A stretch of 64,000 nucleotides of DNA from Oscillospiraceae bacterium (GTDB taxonomy: Bacteria > Bacillota > Clostridia > Oscillospirales > Ruminococcaceae), in the NCBI GenBank assembly GCA_018110905.1, contig JAGBAZ010000046.1, positions 1 through 64,000 on the forward strand, given 5' to 3'. Position numbers and translations under genes: made by a program. Below, piece after piece: positions 1-7,302 of the stretch (positions within the stretch are counted from its first letter, which is position 1; each line of letters starts with the position of its first letter). The notes under the pieces were generated by a model. The model worked only from the letters and a program-made list of their open reading frames with translations. It made no database searches and was not told the origin of the DNA.

Positions 1-264
1 GATAAGATAAAGATTTATATCTCCGCTTTCAGTAAAACTGGAAGGAATTGGCGCATCGTCAATGCAGATAAGGTTTGCCTTGCCCTTATCTTCAAGAGCC
101 GGAGGAAGTTCGGAAGCGTATCCCACATAAAGGCATGCTGGGAAAAAACTCGGCTGACCGGGTTTTATCATCTTATGGGTCTGGATATAAGTCGGCTCCT
201 TGACTTCGGCAACCGCTTTCGGTGAAAAGGAGCTTAGTTTTTCGAGTAGCTTATGTATTTCCAA
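1..264 (-). CDS. PucR-like transcriptional regulator, N-terminal part (truncated by window edge)
   Basis: Eighty-eight codons read without a stop to the window edge from a TTG at 264, which follows a GGAGGTG ribosome site by 6 bases. The product starts LEIHKLLEKLSSFSPKAVAE and contains PACLYVGYASELP and NLICIDDAPIP. This resembles the N-terminal sensory segment of Firmicute PucR-family activators, but the DNA-binding C-terminus lies outside, so the family is tentative. It is divergent from the acyl-carrier/butyrate-kinase operon and is separated from it by an 18-bp palindrome at 280-297, so it is the best local candidate for that operon's regulator. Confidence 0.5.
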   Translation of the reverse strand, partial: MEIHKLLEKLSSFSPKAVAEVKEPTYIQTHKMIKPGQPSFFPACLYVGYASELPPALEDKGKANLICIDDAPIPSSFTESGDINLYLI

Positions 265-279
265 AAAGAACACCTCCGT

Positions 280-297
280 TTTGTGAGCGCTCACAAA
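280..297. promoter_or_regulatory. Perfect 18-bp palindrome, probable operator
   Basis: TTTGTGAGCGCTCACAAA is perfectly self-complementary. It sits just upstream of the ribosome site of the leftward regulator and about 125 bases before the rightward acyl carrier gene. The core TTGTGAGCGCTCACAA equals the symmetric core of the ideal lac operator, which suggests a LacI-type or other dimeric repressor. No LacI gene is present in the window, so the binding protein is unknown. Confidence 0.6.
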
Positions 298-422
298 TTG
301 AAATGCAATTTTACCTTCAAACTTTGTTTTTGGCTACATTGTTTCGGTCAAAAATATTATATACAATATTATTGTCGGTATCAAGGGATACCTGAAAAAA
401 TATTGCAGAGGAGTAATGAAAA

Positions 423-671
423 ATGACTGTACGTGAACAGGCTGTTGAAAAAATCATCGAAAGATGCTGTGTTCTTTTCGGCAAAAAACCCGAAGAAATC
501 AACGAGGATACCCGTTTTATCGAAGATCTTGGCGCAAGATCCGGAAATGTTTCCCAGATGACCAACTTCCTTGAAGATGAGTTTGACGTTGAAATTTCCT
601 TCATGCGCTTCCGTCGCTGCCCTACCATCGGACTTGCAGCAGATTACATCGAAGAGCTTTGTGAAGAATAA
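423..671 (+). CDS. Acyl carrier protein
   Basis: 82 residues, the usual ACP length, mostly acidic and predicted helical. The phosphopantetheine site is read as DLGARSGN at residues 35-42, with Ser40 as the attachment residue. The residue before the serine is Arg where housekeeping ACPs usually have Asp (DLGADS), which points to a specialised carrier rather than the fatty-acid synthesis one. An AGAGGAG ribosome site precedes the ATG at 423. It is the first gene of the operon, 52 bases before the CocE-like hydrolase. A holo-ACP synthase follows later and could load this carrier. No fatty acid synthesis gene is nearby. Confidence 0.85.
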   Translation: MTVREQAVEKIIERCCVLFGKKPEEINEDTRFIEDLGARSGNVSQMTNFLEDEFDVEISFMRFRRCPTIGLAADYIEELCEE

Positions 672-723
672 CATATAAAAGTATATTTATTCATTTCTTT
701 AATATTAAAAGGAGGATTTAATC

Positions 724-2496
724 ATGCCTATGCCCGGAATGCCCGAACCTATCAGATCCACCAAAATTGAAACCTTCAACGGCGTTGAAATGGAAACCAT
801 TTACCGCCAGGGTAAAACCCCCGTTGACCCCAGATCCGAAAACCGCGATGCAGGCGGTCCCGGAATGAACTCCATGGGAATGGGCGTTTGCCCCGACCTC
901 AACCCCAGAACTTATGAATGCGCACCCGGAATCATCTGCGAACAGGACGTTAAAGTTCCGCTCCGCGACGGCGTTAACATTTATATCGATATTTTCCGTC
1001 CGAAAGATAAAGTCGGTATCCCCGCAATCCTTTCCTGGAGCTTCTATGGAAAACGCCCCGGCGAAGGAATGAGCGAATGGCAGATCATGGGTGTTGCACC
1101 CGGAACTGTTTCCAAACTCACCAAATTCGAATCCACCGACCCTCTTTATTGGTGCTATAAAGACTACGCAATCATCAACATTGACCCTCGCGGCGTAGGC
1201 CATTCCGAAGGCGACGTTTGCTGCTTCGGAACTCAGGAAGCCCGTGACGGTTATGACGTAATCGAATGGCTTGCACAGCAGCCCTGGTGCAACGGCAAAA
1301 TCGGTATGGGCGGTAACTCCGCAGTTGCAATGAGCCAGTGGAGAATCGCTGCACAGCAGCCGCCGCACCTTGCATGTATCGCACCCTGGGAAGGAACTTC
1401 CGATATTTACCGTGAATCCATGTTCGAAGGCGGCGTTCCCGCAATCGCATTCAACGAATTCATCGTAAGCTCCATCACCAGCGAAAACAAAGTTGACGAC
1501 ATGGTCGCCATGGCAGAAAGATCTCCCCTTATGAACGCATATTGGGAAGACAAAATTCCGCAGTTCGAAAAAATCAAAATCCCGGTATATTGCACAGCCT
1601 GCTGGAACCACTTCCATCTCCGCGGAGCTTTCCAGGGCTTCAGAAAAATCAAATCCAAGAAAAAATGGATGAGAGCACACCGCGAATTTGAATGGCCGGA
1701 CGGCTATAACAAAGAGCATCTTGCAGAGCTTGAACTCTTCTTCGAGCGTTATCTCAAAGACGTACATAACTGCTGGGAATCCACCCCGAGAGTACGTCTT
1801 GAAGTTCAGGACGCACACGAATTCCTTTATGCAAAAGACCGTCCCGAACAGACCTTCCCGCTCAAACGCACTCAGTATAAGAAACTTTATCTCGATGCCG
1901 CAAACGGCGCACTTTCCTGGAACCCTGTTGAAACCGAAAGCAAAGTCAGCTATGACGGCAATACCGGCGTAACCAACTTCGATATCAAATTCACCAAAGA
2001 CGTTGAAATCACCGGCTATATGAAACTCCATATGTGGGTAACCGCAGAGGAATATAACGACGCCGATATGTTCATCAACATCCAGAAACTCGACACCAAA
2101 GGCGAATGGCTTCCCACCGACGTTCTCGGCGAACCTCATCCCGGCACCTGGGGCAAGATGAGAATTTCCCACCGCGCTCTTGACCCGGATAAATCCACCG
2201 ATTTCCAGCCCATCCAGAGCCATCTTAAAGAAGAAAAAATTCAGCCCGGCGAAGTTGTTCCGGTCGATGTTGAAATCGTTCCTTCCAGCCGCTTCTGGCA
2301 CAAAGGCCAGTCCCTCCGTATCCAGGTTGCAGGTCATTATATCCGCGAAGGCTGGTTCGAACCTCTCTTCTGGGATACCGACAACCACGGCGATACCTCC
2401 ATTTATACCGGCGGAAAATACGATTCTTATCTCCAGATTCCCGTTGTCCCGCCCAAATATGTTGACGGCGATATCGAATACGGCAGATTTGACTGA
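724..2496 (+). CDS. CocE/NonD-type alpha/beta hydrolase with X-Pro dipeptidyl-peptidase C-terminal domain
   Basis: 590 residues starting MPMPGMPEPI after AAAGGAGG. The N-terminal half is an alpha/beta hydrolase with the CocE hallmark DPRGVGHSEG at about 154-163 and nucleophile elbow GMGGNSAV with Ser199. The C-terminal half (about 380-590) is the jelly-roll S15/CocE domain. Family members cleave esters, amides or X-Pro peptides. The usual acid region reads ACWNHFHLRG here with no obvious Asp, so the triad should be checked against a structure. No signal peptide is evident, so it is probably cytoplasmic. Codon use is strongly biased to C-ending codons, as in highly expressed genes. Lying between an ACP gene and a holo-ACP synthase is unusual for this family. 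Confidence 0.8.
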   Translation: MPMPGMPEPIRSTKIETFNGVEMETIYRQGKTPVDPRSENRDAGGPGMNSMGMGVCPDLNPRTYECAPGIICEQDVKVPLRDGVNIYIDIFRPKDKVGIPAILSWSFYGKRPGEGMSEWQIMGVAPGTVSKLTKFESTDPLYWCYKDYAIINIDPRGVGHSEGDVCCFGTQEARDGYDVIEWLAQQPWCNGKIGMGGNSAVAMSQWRIAAQQPPHLACIAPWEGTSDIYRESMFEGGVPAIAFNEFIVSSITSENKVDDMVAMAERSPLMNAYWEDKIPQFEKIKIPVYCTACWNHFHLRGAFQGFRKIKSKKKWMRAHREFEWPDGYNKEHLAELELFFERYLKDVHNCWESTPRVRLEVQDAHEFLYAKDRPEQTFPLKRTQYKKLYLDAANGALSWNPVETESKVSYDGNTGVTNFDIKFTKDVEITGYMKLHMWVTAEEYNDADMFINIQKLDTKGEWLPTDVLGEPHPGTWGKMRISHRALDPDKSTDFQPIQSHLKEEKIQPGEVVPVDVEIVPSSRFWHKGQSLRIQVAGHYIREGWFEPLFWDTDNHGDTSIYTGGKYDSYLQIPVVPPKYVDGDIEYGRFD

Positions 2497-2514
2497 TAAA
2501 TCAGCATAAAAAGG

Positions 2515-2550
2515 TTTGAGCACGGCACGGACCGCTGTGCGGTGCTCAGA
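2515..2550 (+). other. Hairpin built from inverted TGAGCAC/GTGCTCA
   Basis: TGAGCAC at 2517-2523 is answered by GTGCTCA at 2542-2548, and an inner GCAC/GTGC stem lies between them. No T-run follows, so it is not a typical terminator. It may shape the transcript between the hydrolase and acpS genes. The word is the one repeated elsewhere in the window. Confidence 0.6.
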
Positions 2551-2574
2551 CAAAACATAATAATCCCCAACGAG

Positions 2575-2613
2575 AAGGGCAGCGGTCAAAAAAAACTGGC
2601 TGCTGCCCTTTTT
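2575..2613 (+). terminator. Intra-operon terminator or attenuator before acpS
   Basis: AAGGGCAGC at 2575-2583 pairs with GCTGCCCTT at 2602-2610, followed by a short T-run. The loop is long (18 bases). It lies 28 bases before the acpS start, so it may partly uncouple the last four genes from the first two. Confidence 0.55.
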
Positions 2614-2637
2614 GCACCCAAAAAACGAGGTGAAAAA

Positions 2638-3021
2638 ATGATTATCGGTATCGGAACGGATATTTTTGATGTAAAAAGGCTTTCGGAAACCGCAATTTCC
2701 GAAGGCGATCCCTTCCTTCTGCGTGCTTTTACGGAAAAGGAGCGTGCTCAGGGCGATGCTCAAAGCAGAAGACACGAATTTTTTGCAGGGCGCTTTTCCG
2801 CAAAAGAGGCGGTTTATAAATCTATAAGCGCCTGCAAAATTGAATTCCGCCCCGGAGAAATCGAAATTATTGATGACGAAAACGGAAAGCCGTGCTCAAA
2901 ACTCCTCGGCAAAACGAAGGAAGCTTTTGAAGCGGCTTTCGGAACGGATTACGTTATACATATTTCAATTTCTCACGAAACCGAAATCGTTTCCGCATTC
3001 GCGGTCACCGAAAAACTTTAA
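2638..3021 (+). CDS. acpS: Holo-[acyl-carrier-protein] synthase
   Basis: 127 residues, normal AcpS length. It contains the two family signatures: the metal-binding GIGTDIFDV near residue 4 and FAGRFSAKEAVYKS around residue 44. The enzyme transfers 4'-phosphopantetheine from CoA to the serine of an acyl carrier protein. The ATG at 2638 is chosen because GAGGTG precedes it by 4 bases; an upstream extension would run through the hairpins. It may be the only AcpS of the cell or a dedicated copy for the ACP at 423. The gene contains two copies of GTGCTCA in two different reading frames. Confidence 0.92.
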   Translation: MIIGIGTDIFDVKRLSETAISEGDPFLLRAFTEKERAQGDAQSRRHEFFAGRFSAKEAVYKSISACKIEFRPGEIEIIDDENGKPCSKLLGKTKEAFEAAFGTDYVIHISISHETEIVSAFAVTEKL

Positions 3022-3034
3022 GGAGGAAAACAAA

Positions 3035-4033
3035 ATGGATATAATGGAAAAAATTTATGAGCGTGCAAAAGCCGCTCCCCAGAGAGTTGCATTTCCGGAA
3101 GCAACCGAAGAAAAAATCCTTCTTGCCGCAAGAGAATGCGCCGATAAAGGCTACTGCGTTTCCGTTCTTGTCGGCAAAGAAGACGAAATCGTAAACGCCG
3201 CGGAAGAATTCGGCGTTTCCCTCGAAGGTATCACCGTTGTTGATGCTTTCAATGAAGAATGGCTTGAAAAACTTATCGCAAACTACTGTGAAAAATATCC
3301 CCTCAACAGCGCAAAAACCATGAAGCGCAAATCCAAAGATCCCATGTATACCGCCCTTATGATGCAGGCAACCGGAATGGTTGATGTAACCTTTGCGGGT
3401 CTTACCCATTCCACCGGCGATGTTATTATGGCAGGACAGATGGTAGTCGGCCTTCAGGAAGGCGTTTCCACCATTTCCAGCGTAGGTATTTTCAATATTC
3501 CCGGTTATGAAGGCAGCGAAGGCCAGCTTCTCGGCTTCGGCGACAGTGCAGTCTGCACAAACCCGGATGCTGACCAGCTTGCAAGCATTGCAATCGCCGC
3601 CTGCGATACCGTTCATTCCCTTGTTGAATGGGAACCCAGATGCGCGATGCTTTCCTATTCCACCTGCGGAAGCGGCGAAGGTCCCCTTGTTGACAAAGTT
3701 GTTGAAGCGGTAAAAATCGCAAACGAAAGAAGACCCGATCTTGCCATCGACGGCGAATTCCAGTTCGATTCCGCAATCAACCCCAAAGTTGCCGCAAAGA
3801 AAGTCAAAAAGGAAAGCAAAGTTGCCGGCAAGGCAAACATCGTAATCTGGCCCGACCTTAACGTTGGTAACGTCGGTGTAAAACTTGTTCAGCAGTTTGC
3901 ACACGCCGATGCATACGGTCCGATGCTTCAGGGCTTTGCAAAAATTGTCTGCGACTGCTCCAGAGGCGCACCTGTTTCCGAAATGGTCGGCAACATCGCC
4001 ATGAGCTGCGTAAGAGCACAGGGGGTAAAATAA
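3035..4033 (+). CDS. Phosphate acetyl/butyryltransferase family protein
   Basis: 332 residues preceded by AAGGAGGAAAACAAA and ATG at 3035. The sequence (VAFPEATEEKILLAA, THSTGDVIMAG, GKANIVIWPDLNVGNVG) is typical of the PF01515 phosphotransacylase fold. These enzymes convert acyl-CoA plus phosphate to acyl phosphate plus CoA. The directly following butyrate kinase family gene, one base after the stop, suggests a Ptb-Buk type pair that makes ATP, although the acyl group could be acetyl, propionyl, butyryl or branched. Codon bias is strong. Whether it also accepts acyl-ACP, as the operon suggests, is inference. Confidence 0.88.
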   Translation: MDIMEKIYERAKAAPQRVAFPEATEEKILLAARECADKGYCVSVLVGKEDEIVNAAEEFGVSLEGITVVDAFNEEWLEKLIANYCEKYPLNSAKTMKRKSKDPMYTALMMQATGMVDVTFAGLTHSTGDVIMAGQMVVGLQEGVSTISSVGIFNIPGYEGSEGQLLGFGDSAVCTNPDADQLASIAIAACDTVHSLVEWEPRCAMLSYSTCGSGEGPLVDKVVEAVKIANERRPDLAIDGEFQFDSAINPKVAAKKVKKESKVAGKANIVIWPDLNVGNVGVKLVQQFAHADAYGPMLQGFAKIVCDCSRGAPVSEMVGNIAMSCVRAQGVK

Positions 4034-4034
4034 G

Positions 4035-5135
4035 ATGAGCGAATACAAAATCCTTACCATAAACCCCGGTTCCACTTCCACAAAAATCGGTCTTTTTGAA
4101 GGCGAAAAATGCCTTTTTGCCGAAAACGTAGCACATGATGCCGCTGTTCTTAAAGAATACGCAACCATCAGCGACCAGCTCCCTTACAGAAGAGATACCA
4201 TCAACGAGCTTCTTGAAAAGAACAACATCGACCTTTCCGATGTTGACGCATTCGTAGGCAGAGGCGGCGGTCTTATGGCAATGGAAGGCGGCGTTTACGG
4301 CGTTGATGAAACCATTCTTGACCACGCAAGACGCGGCGCGAACGGAGTTCAGCATCCCGCAAACCTCGGAAGCCAGCTTGCAAACGAATTTGCCGCAAAA
4401 TTCGGCAAACCCGCGTTCGTAGTAAACCCTCCGGATACCGATGAACTCTGCGACCTTGCAAGAGTTACCGGCGTTAAAGGCGTTTACAGAAATGTACATC
4501 TCCACGCTCTTAACCTTAAAGAAACCGCAATCCGCCATGCGGCTTCCGAAGGCAAAAAATATGAGGACTGCAACTATATCGTCTGCCATATCGGCGGCGG
4601 AATTTCCGTTTCCGCACATCAGAAAGGCAAAATGATAGACGGCAACGATATCGTCGGCGGCGAAGGCCCAATGGCTCCCACCAGATGCGGCGCTGTTCCG
4701 GTTGCGGAACTTCTCCGCTATGCAAAAGACAAAGACCTTAAAGAAGTAAAATCCCTTTGCACCAGAACCGGCGGATTTGTTTCCCATCTCGGAACCGCCG
4801 ACGCAAGAGAAGTTACTGCTCTTGCCGCTTCCGGCAACAAAACCGCTGAAAGAGTATGGAACGCAATGATCTATCAGATCATCAAATACATCGGTTCCAT
4901 GGCAACCGTTCTTAAAGGCGAAGTTGACGGAATCCTTCTCGGCGGCGGAATGGTTCACAGCGAAGACCTTGTAAATCAGATCACCGAAGCCTGCAAATGG
5001 ATCGCTCCGGTCTATGCATATCCGGGCGAATTTGAACTCGAGGCAATGGCCGCCGGCGCGATTCGCGTTCTTTCCGGCGAAGAGGAAGCGAAAGTTTATA
5101 CCGGAAAACCCCGCTGGGCCGGTTTTGAGGATTAA
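4035..5135 (+). CDS. buk: Butyrate kinase family acyl kinase
   Basis: 366 residues of the acetate/butyrate kinase (ASKHA) family. Seen are the phosphate-1 loop ILTINPGSTSTKIGLF at residues 5-20, VGRGGGL, NVHLHALN, CHIGGGISVSAH and EVDGILLGGGMVH. The pattern and length match butyrate kinase better than acetate kinase (about 400 residues). It converts acyl phosphate plus ADP to acid plus ATP. The start is one base beyond the phosphotransacylase stop, so the two are translationally coupled. Substrate chain length is not readable from sequence; branched-chain acids are possible. Confidence 0.88.
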   Translation: MSEYKILTINPGSTSTKIGLFEGEKCLFAENVAHDAAVLKEYATISDQLPYRRDTINELLEKNNIDLSDVDAFVGRGGGLMAMEGGVYGVDETILDHARRGANGVQHPANLGSQLANEFAAKFGKPAFVVNPPDTDELCDLARVTGVKGVYRNVHLHALNLKETAIRHAASEGKKYEDCNYIVCHIGGGISVSAHQKGKMIDGNDIVGGEGPMAPTRCGAVPVAELLRYAKDKDLKEVKSLCTRTGGFVSHLGTADAREVTALAASGNKTAERVWNAMIYQIIKYIGSMATVLKGEVDGILLGGGMVHSEDLVNQITEACKWIAPVYAYPGEFELEAMAAGAIRVLSGEEEAKVYTGKPRWAGFED

Positions 5136-5138
5136 GCC

Positions 5139-6365
5139 ATGAGCCTTACAAAAAAACGCTGGATAATCCTTGCCGCTTCCTGCCTTATCAATCTTTGCAT
5201 CGGTTCCCTTTATGCTTGGAGCGTTTTTGCAACCCCCATGGCGGCATATCTTTCTTCCGTAACCGGAAGTGAGGTTGCGGGTCTTGCGATAATCTTCACT
5301 ATTGCCAACGCGGTCGGACCAATCACCATGATTTCCGGCGGATTCATCAACGATAAAATCGGCCCGAAATGGGTAATATTTATCGGGGGAATTCTTTTCG
5401 GTCTTGGAATGATTGCTTCCGGCTTTGCAAAAAGCGTTGGAATGCTTCTTCTGACCTATGGACTCGGAGTCGGACTCGGGGTAGGAATGGTTTACGGCTG
5501 CACAGTATCCAACTCCGTAAAATTCTTCCCGGATAAACGGGGACTTGTGGGTGGAATCGCCACCGCTTCCTACGGAATCAGTTCCGTAATTATCCCGATA
5601 GTTGCCAACGCACTTATTGATAATTTTGACGTCACAATGGCATTCAAAATCCTCGGCGCGGCAATGCTTGTTATAATCTGCGTTTCCGCTTTCTTTATAC
5701 AGACCTGCCCGAAAGATTTTAAACCGGAAGGCTGGAATCCTCCCGAACCGAAAGCAGGAGCAAAAGCTCCGGTCGATAAGGACTGGAAGGCGATGCTTAA
5801 AGACCCGATTTTCTATGTGATGATTCTCATGCTCTGCTGCGGAGCTTTTTCCGGACTTATGGTAACTTCCCAGGCTTCTCCCGTTGCACAGAACATGATA
5901 GGAATGACCGCCGCGGAAGCAGCGGTTGCGGTTTCCGTCCTTGCAATGTTCAACACTCTCGGAAGAATCCTTGCGGGATTCATCTCCGATAAAATCGGCT
6001 CCGTCAACACAATTCTCGGAGTATTCCTTGTTTCCGTTCTCGGTCTTGGTCTTCTGTTTATTTCCGGCGAAGGAAGCGTTGCGACTTTCTATATCGGAGT
6101 CTGCATAGTCGGTCTTTGCTTCGGTTCCATTATGGGGATTTATCCCGGATTCACCGCTTCCCAGTTCGGCGCAAGAAATAACAGCGTCAACTACGGAATC
6201 ATGTTCATCGGTTTTGCCGCGGCGGGTTATTTCGGACCCACCATTATGAGCAAAATCTATGCTTCCGCCGGCGCTTATCAGACCGCATTCCTTGCGGCAA
6301 TGGCTCTTGCGATTGCCGGTGCCGTTCTTACTTTTGCTTTCAGAAAGCTTTCAAAAAAAGCCTGA
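5139..6365 (+). CDS. OFA-family MFS transporter (oxalate/formate antiporter-like)
   Basis: 408 residues with about 12 hydrophobic segments. It starts KKRWIILAASCLINLCIGSLYAWSVFA, a characteristic OFA first helix (shown by its key W, L, Y, A, W, S, V, F residues), and has the GGFINDKIGPK-type loop between helices 2 and 3. OFA members exchange small mono- and dicarboxylates across the membrane. It is the last gene of the operon, 3 bases after the kinase, so it plausibly exports the acid product or imports the acid substrate. Codon bias matches the upstream genes. Confidence 0.85.
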   Translation: MSLTKKRWIILAASCLINLCIGSLYAWSVFATPMAAYLSSVTGSEVAGLAIIFTIANAVGPITMISGGFINDKIGPKWVIFIGGILFGLGMIASGFAKSVGMLLLTYGLGVGLGVGMVYGCTVSNSVKFFPDKRGLVGGIATASYGISSVIIPIVANALIDNFDVTMAFKILGAAMLVIICVSAFFIQTCPKDFKPEGWNPPEPKAGAKAPVDKDWKAMLKDPIFYVMILMLCCGAFSGLMVTSQASPVAQNMIGMTAAEAAVAVSVLAMFNTLGRILAGFISDKIGSVNTILGVFLVSVLGLGLLFISGEGSVATFYIGVCIVGLCFGSIMGIYPGFTASQFGARNNSVNYGIMFIGFAAAGYFGPTIMSKIYASAGAYQTAFLAAMALAIAGAVLTFAFRKLSKKA

Positions 6366-6398
6366 CACTCACTTCTTTTTTCTGCAATAAAAATGCTG

Positions 6399-6424
6399 CG
6401 GACAGCTCTTTTCTGGGCTGTCCG
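6399..6424 (+). other. Hairpin without T-run after the transporter gene
   Basis: CGGACAGC at 6399-6406 pairs with GCTGTCCG at 6417-6424. There is no uridine tract, so it may protect or process the operon mRNA rather than terminate it. Confidence 0.4.
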
Positions 6425-6445
6425 TCAGTGCTATGGAGGGATTTT

Positions 6446-7243
6446 ATGTATTCCGAGGGAATTTTTGAAATAAACGGCGCTTTGCTTTTCTGCAAAATCC
6501 GCGGAAAGGGAAAACCGATTTTGTTTATTCACGGAGCGGCTGTTGATTCGGATTTTTTTGATGAAACCGCGGAAATCCTTGCAAGTAACCATAAAGTCAT
6601 AACCTACGACCGCCGGGGTTATTCCAGAAGTTTCGGAGAAATCAAAAACGGCTTCCTTGAAGATTCTGCGGATGATGCGGCGGAAATTATCCGCAGGTTT
6701 TCACCGGAAGAACCGGTAACGGCTATCGGATGCAGCGCCGGCGCGCTTATCGCAATGTGCCTTGCGAGCAAATATCCGGAGCTTGTTTCCCTTGCGATAA
6801 TCCACGAACCGCCGACCATGGCTTTTCTTCCGGAAAACCACGAAGCTTTTGAAATTGCGGATAAGATAAACGCTTTTGTTGCGGCAGGAAAAATCGGCAG
6901 AGGAGCAACAAAATTTTTGCTTCTCCTGGATAACGGCGACGAAAACGCAAAGCCGAAATCCGAAGAAGTGATGCTTCGGGAAGAGGAAAATATGCGTTTT
7001 TTCATCAAAAACGAATTTGCAGAAACTTTTACGAAAGAGCTTCCGCCGGAAATTCCGAAAAATGTTAAAGCCGTTTTCTGCGCAGGAGACGCACACCGGG
7101 AAGATTTTATTTATAAAACAACTCAGATGCTCGCGGAAAATTCATCGTTCCCTTTTATCCGCATCGCCGGAAAACACAACTGTGCCTATGATTTGCCGAT
7201 GGAATTTGCGTCGGCGATGGAAGGGATAATTTCTGTAATGTGA
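6446..7243 (+). CDS. Alpha/beta fold hydrolase
   Basis: 265 residues with the alpha/beta hydrolase core: HGAAVDSDFF (oxyanion region), YDRRGYSRS, nucleophile elbow AIGCSAGA (Ser near residue 98) and a C-terminal GKHNCAYD carrying the likely catalytic His. ATG 6446 follows GGAGGG by 5 bases. Substrate is unknown. It lies 80 bases after the transporter, beyond a hairpin, so it may be in the same operon or separate. Its codons are less biased than those of the upstream genes. It ends at a strong terminator made from the repeated GTGCTCA word. Confidence 0.8.
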   Translation: MYSEGIFEINGALLFCKIRGKGKPILFIHGAAVDSDFFDETAEILASNHKVITYDRRGYSRSFGEIKNGFLEDSADDAAEIIRRFSPEEPVTAIGCSAGALIAMCLASKYPELVSLAIIHEPPTMAFLPENHEAFEIADKINAFVAAGKIGRGATKFLLLLDNGDENAKPKSEEVMLREEENMRFFIKNEFAETFTKELPPEIPKNVKAVFCAGDAHREDFIYKTTQMLAENSSFPFIRIAGKHNCAYDLPMEFASAMEGIISVM

Positions 7244-7250
7244 AAAAGAT

Positions 7251-7285
7251 GCCCGTGCTCAAAATGAGCACGGGCTGTTTTCTTT
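7251..7285 (+). terminator. Terminator made of inverted CCGTGCTCA
   Basis: GCCCGTGCTCA (7251-7261), loop AAA, TGAGCACGGGC (7265-7275), followed by TGTTTTCTTT. This is an 11-bp perfect stem ending the alpha/beta hydrolase transcript. Confidence 0.8.
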
Positions 7286-7302
7286 ATATGCCGGAATATA
7301 AT

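Noticed and set aside
718-2775. A 685-codon open frame on the minus strand, antisense to the CocE-like gene; similar long antisense frames at 3005-4168, 10092-11876 and 40815-42491.
   Set aside because: They arise because the real genes avoid codons whose complement is a stop. They have no ribosome site, no family similarity and very unusual composition.
6399-6424. Rho-independent terminator after the OFA transporter.
   Set aside because: The stem is good but there is no T-run; listed only as a hairpin.
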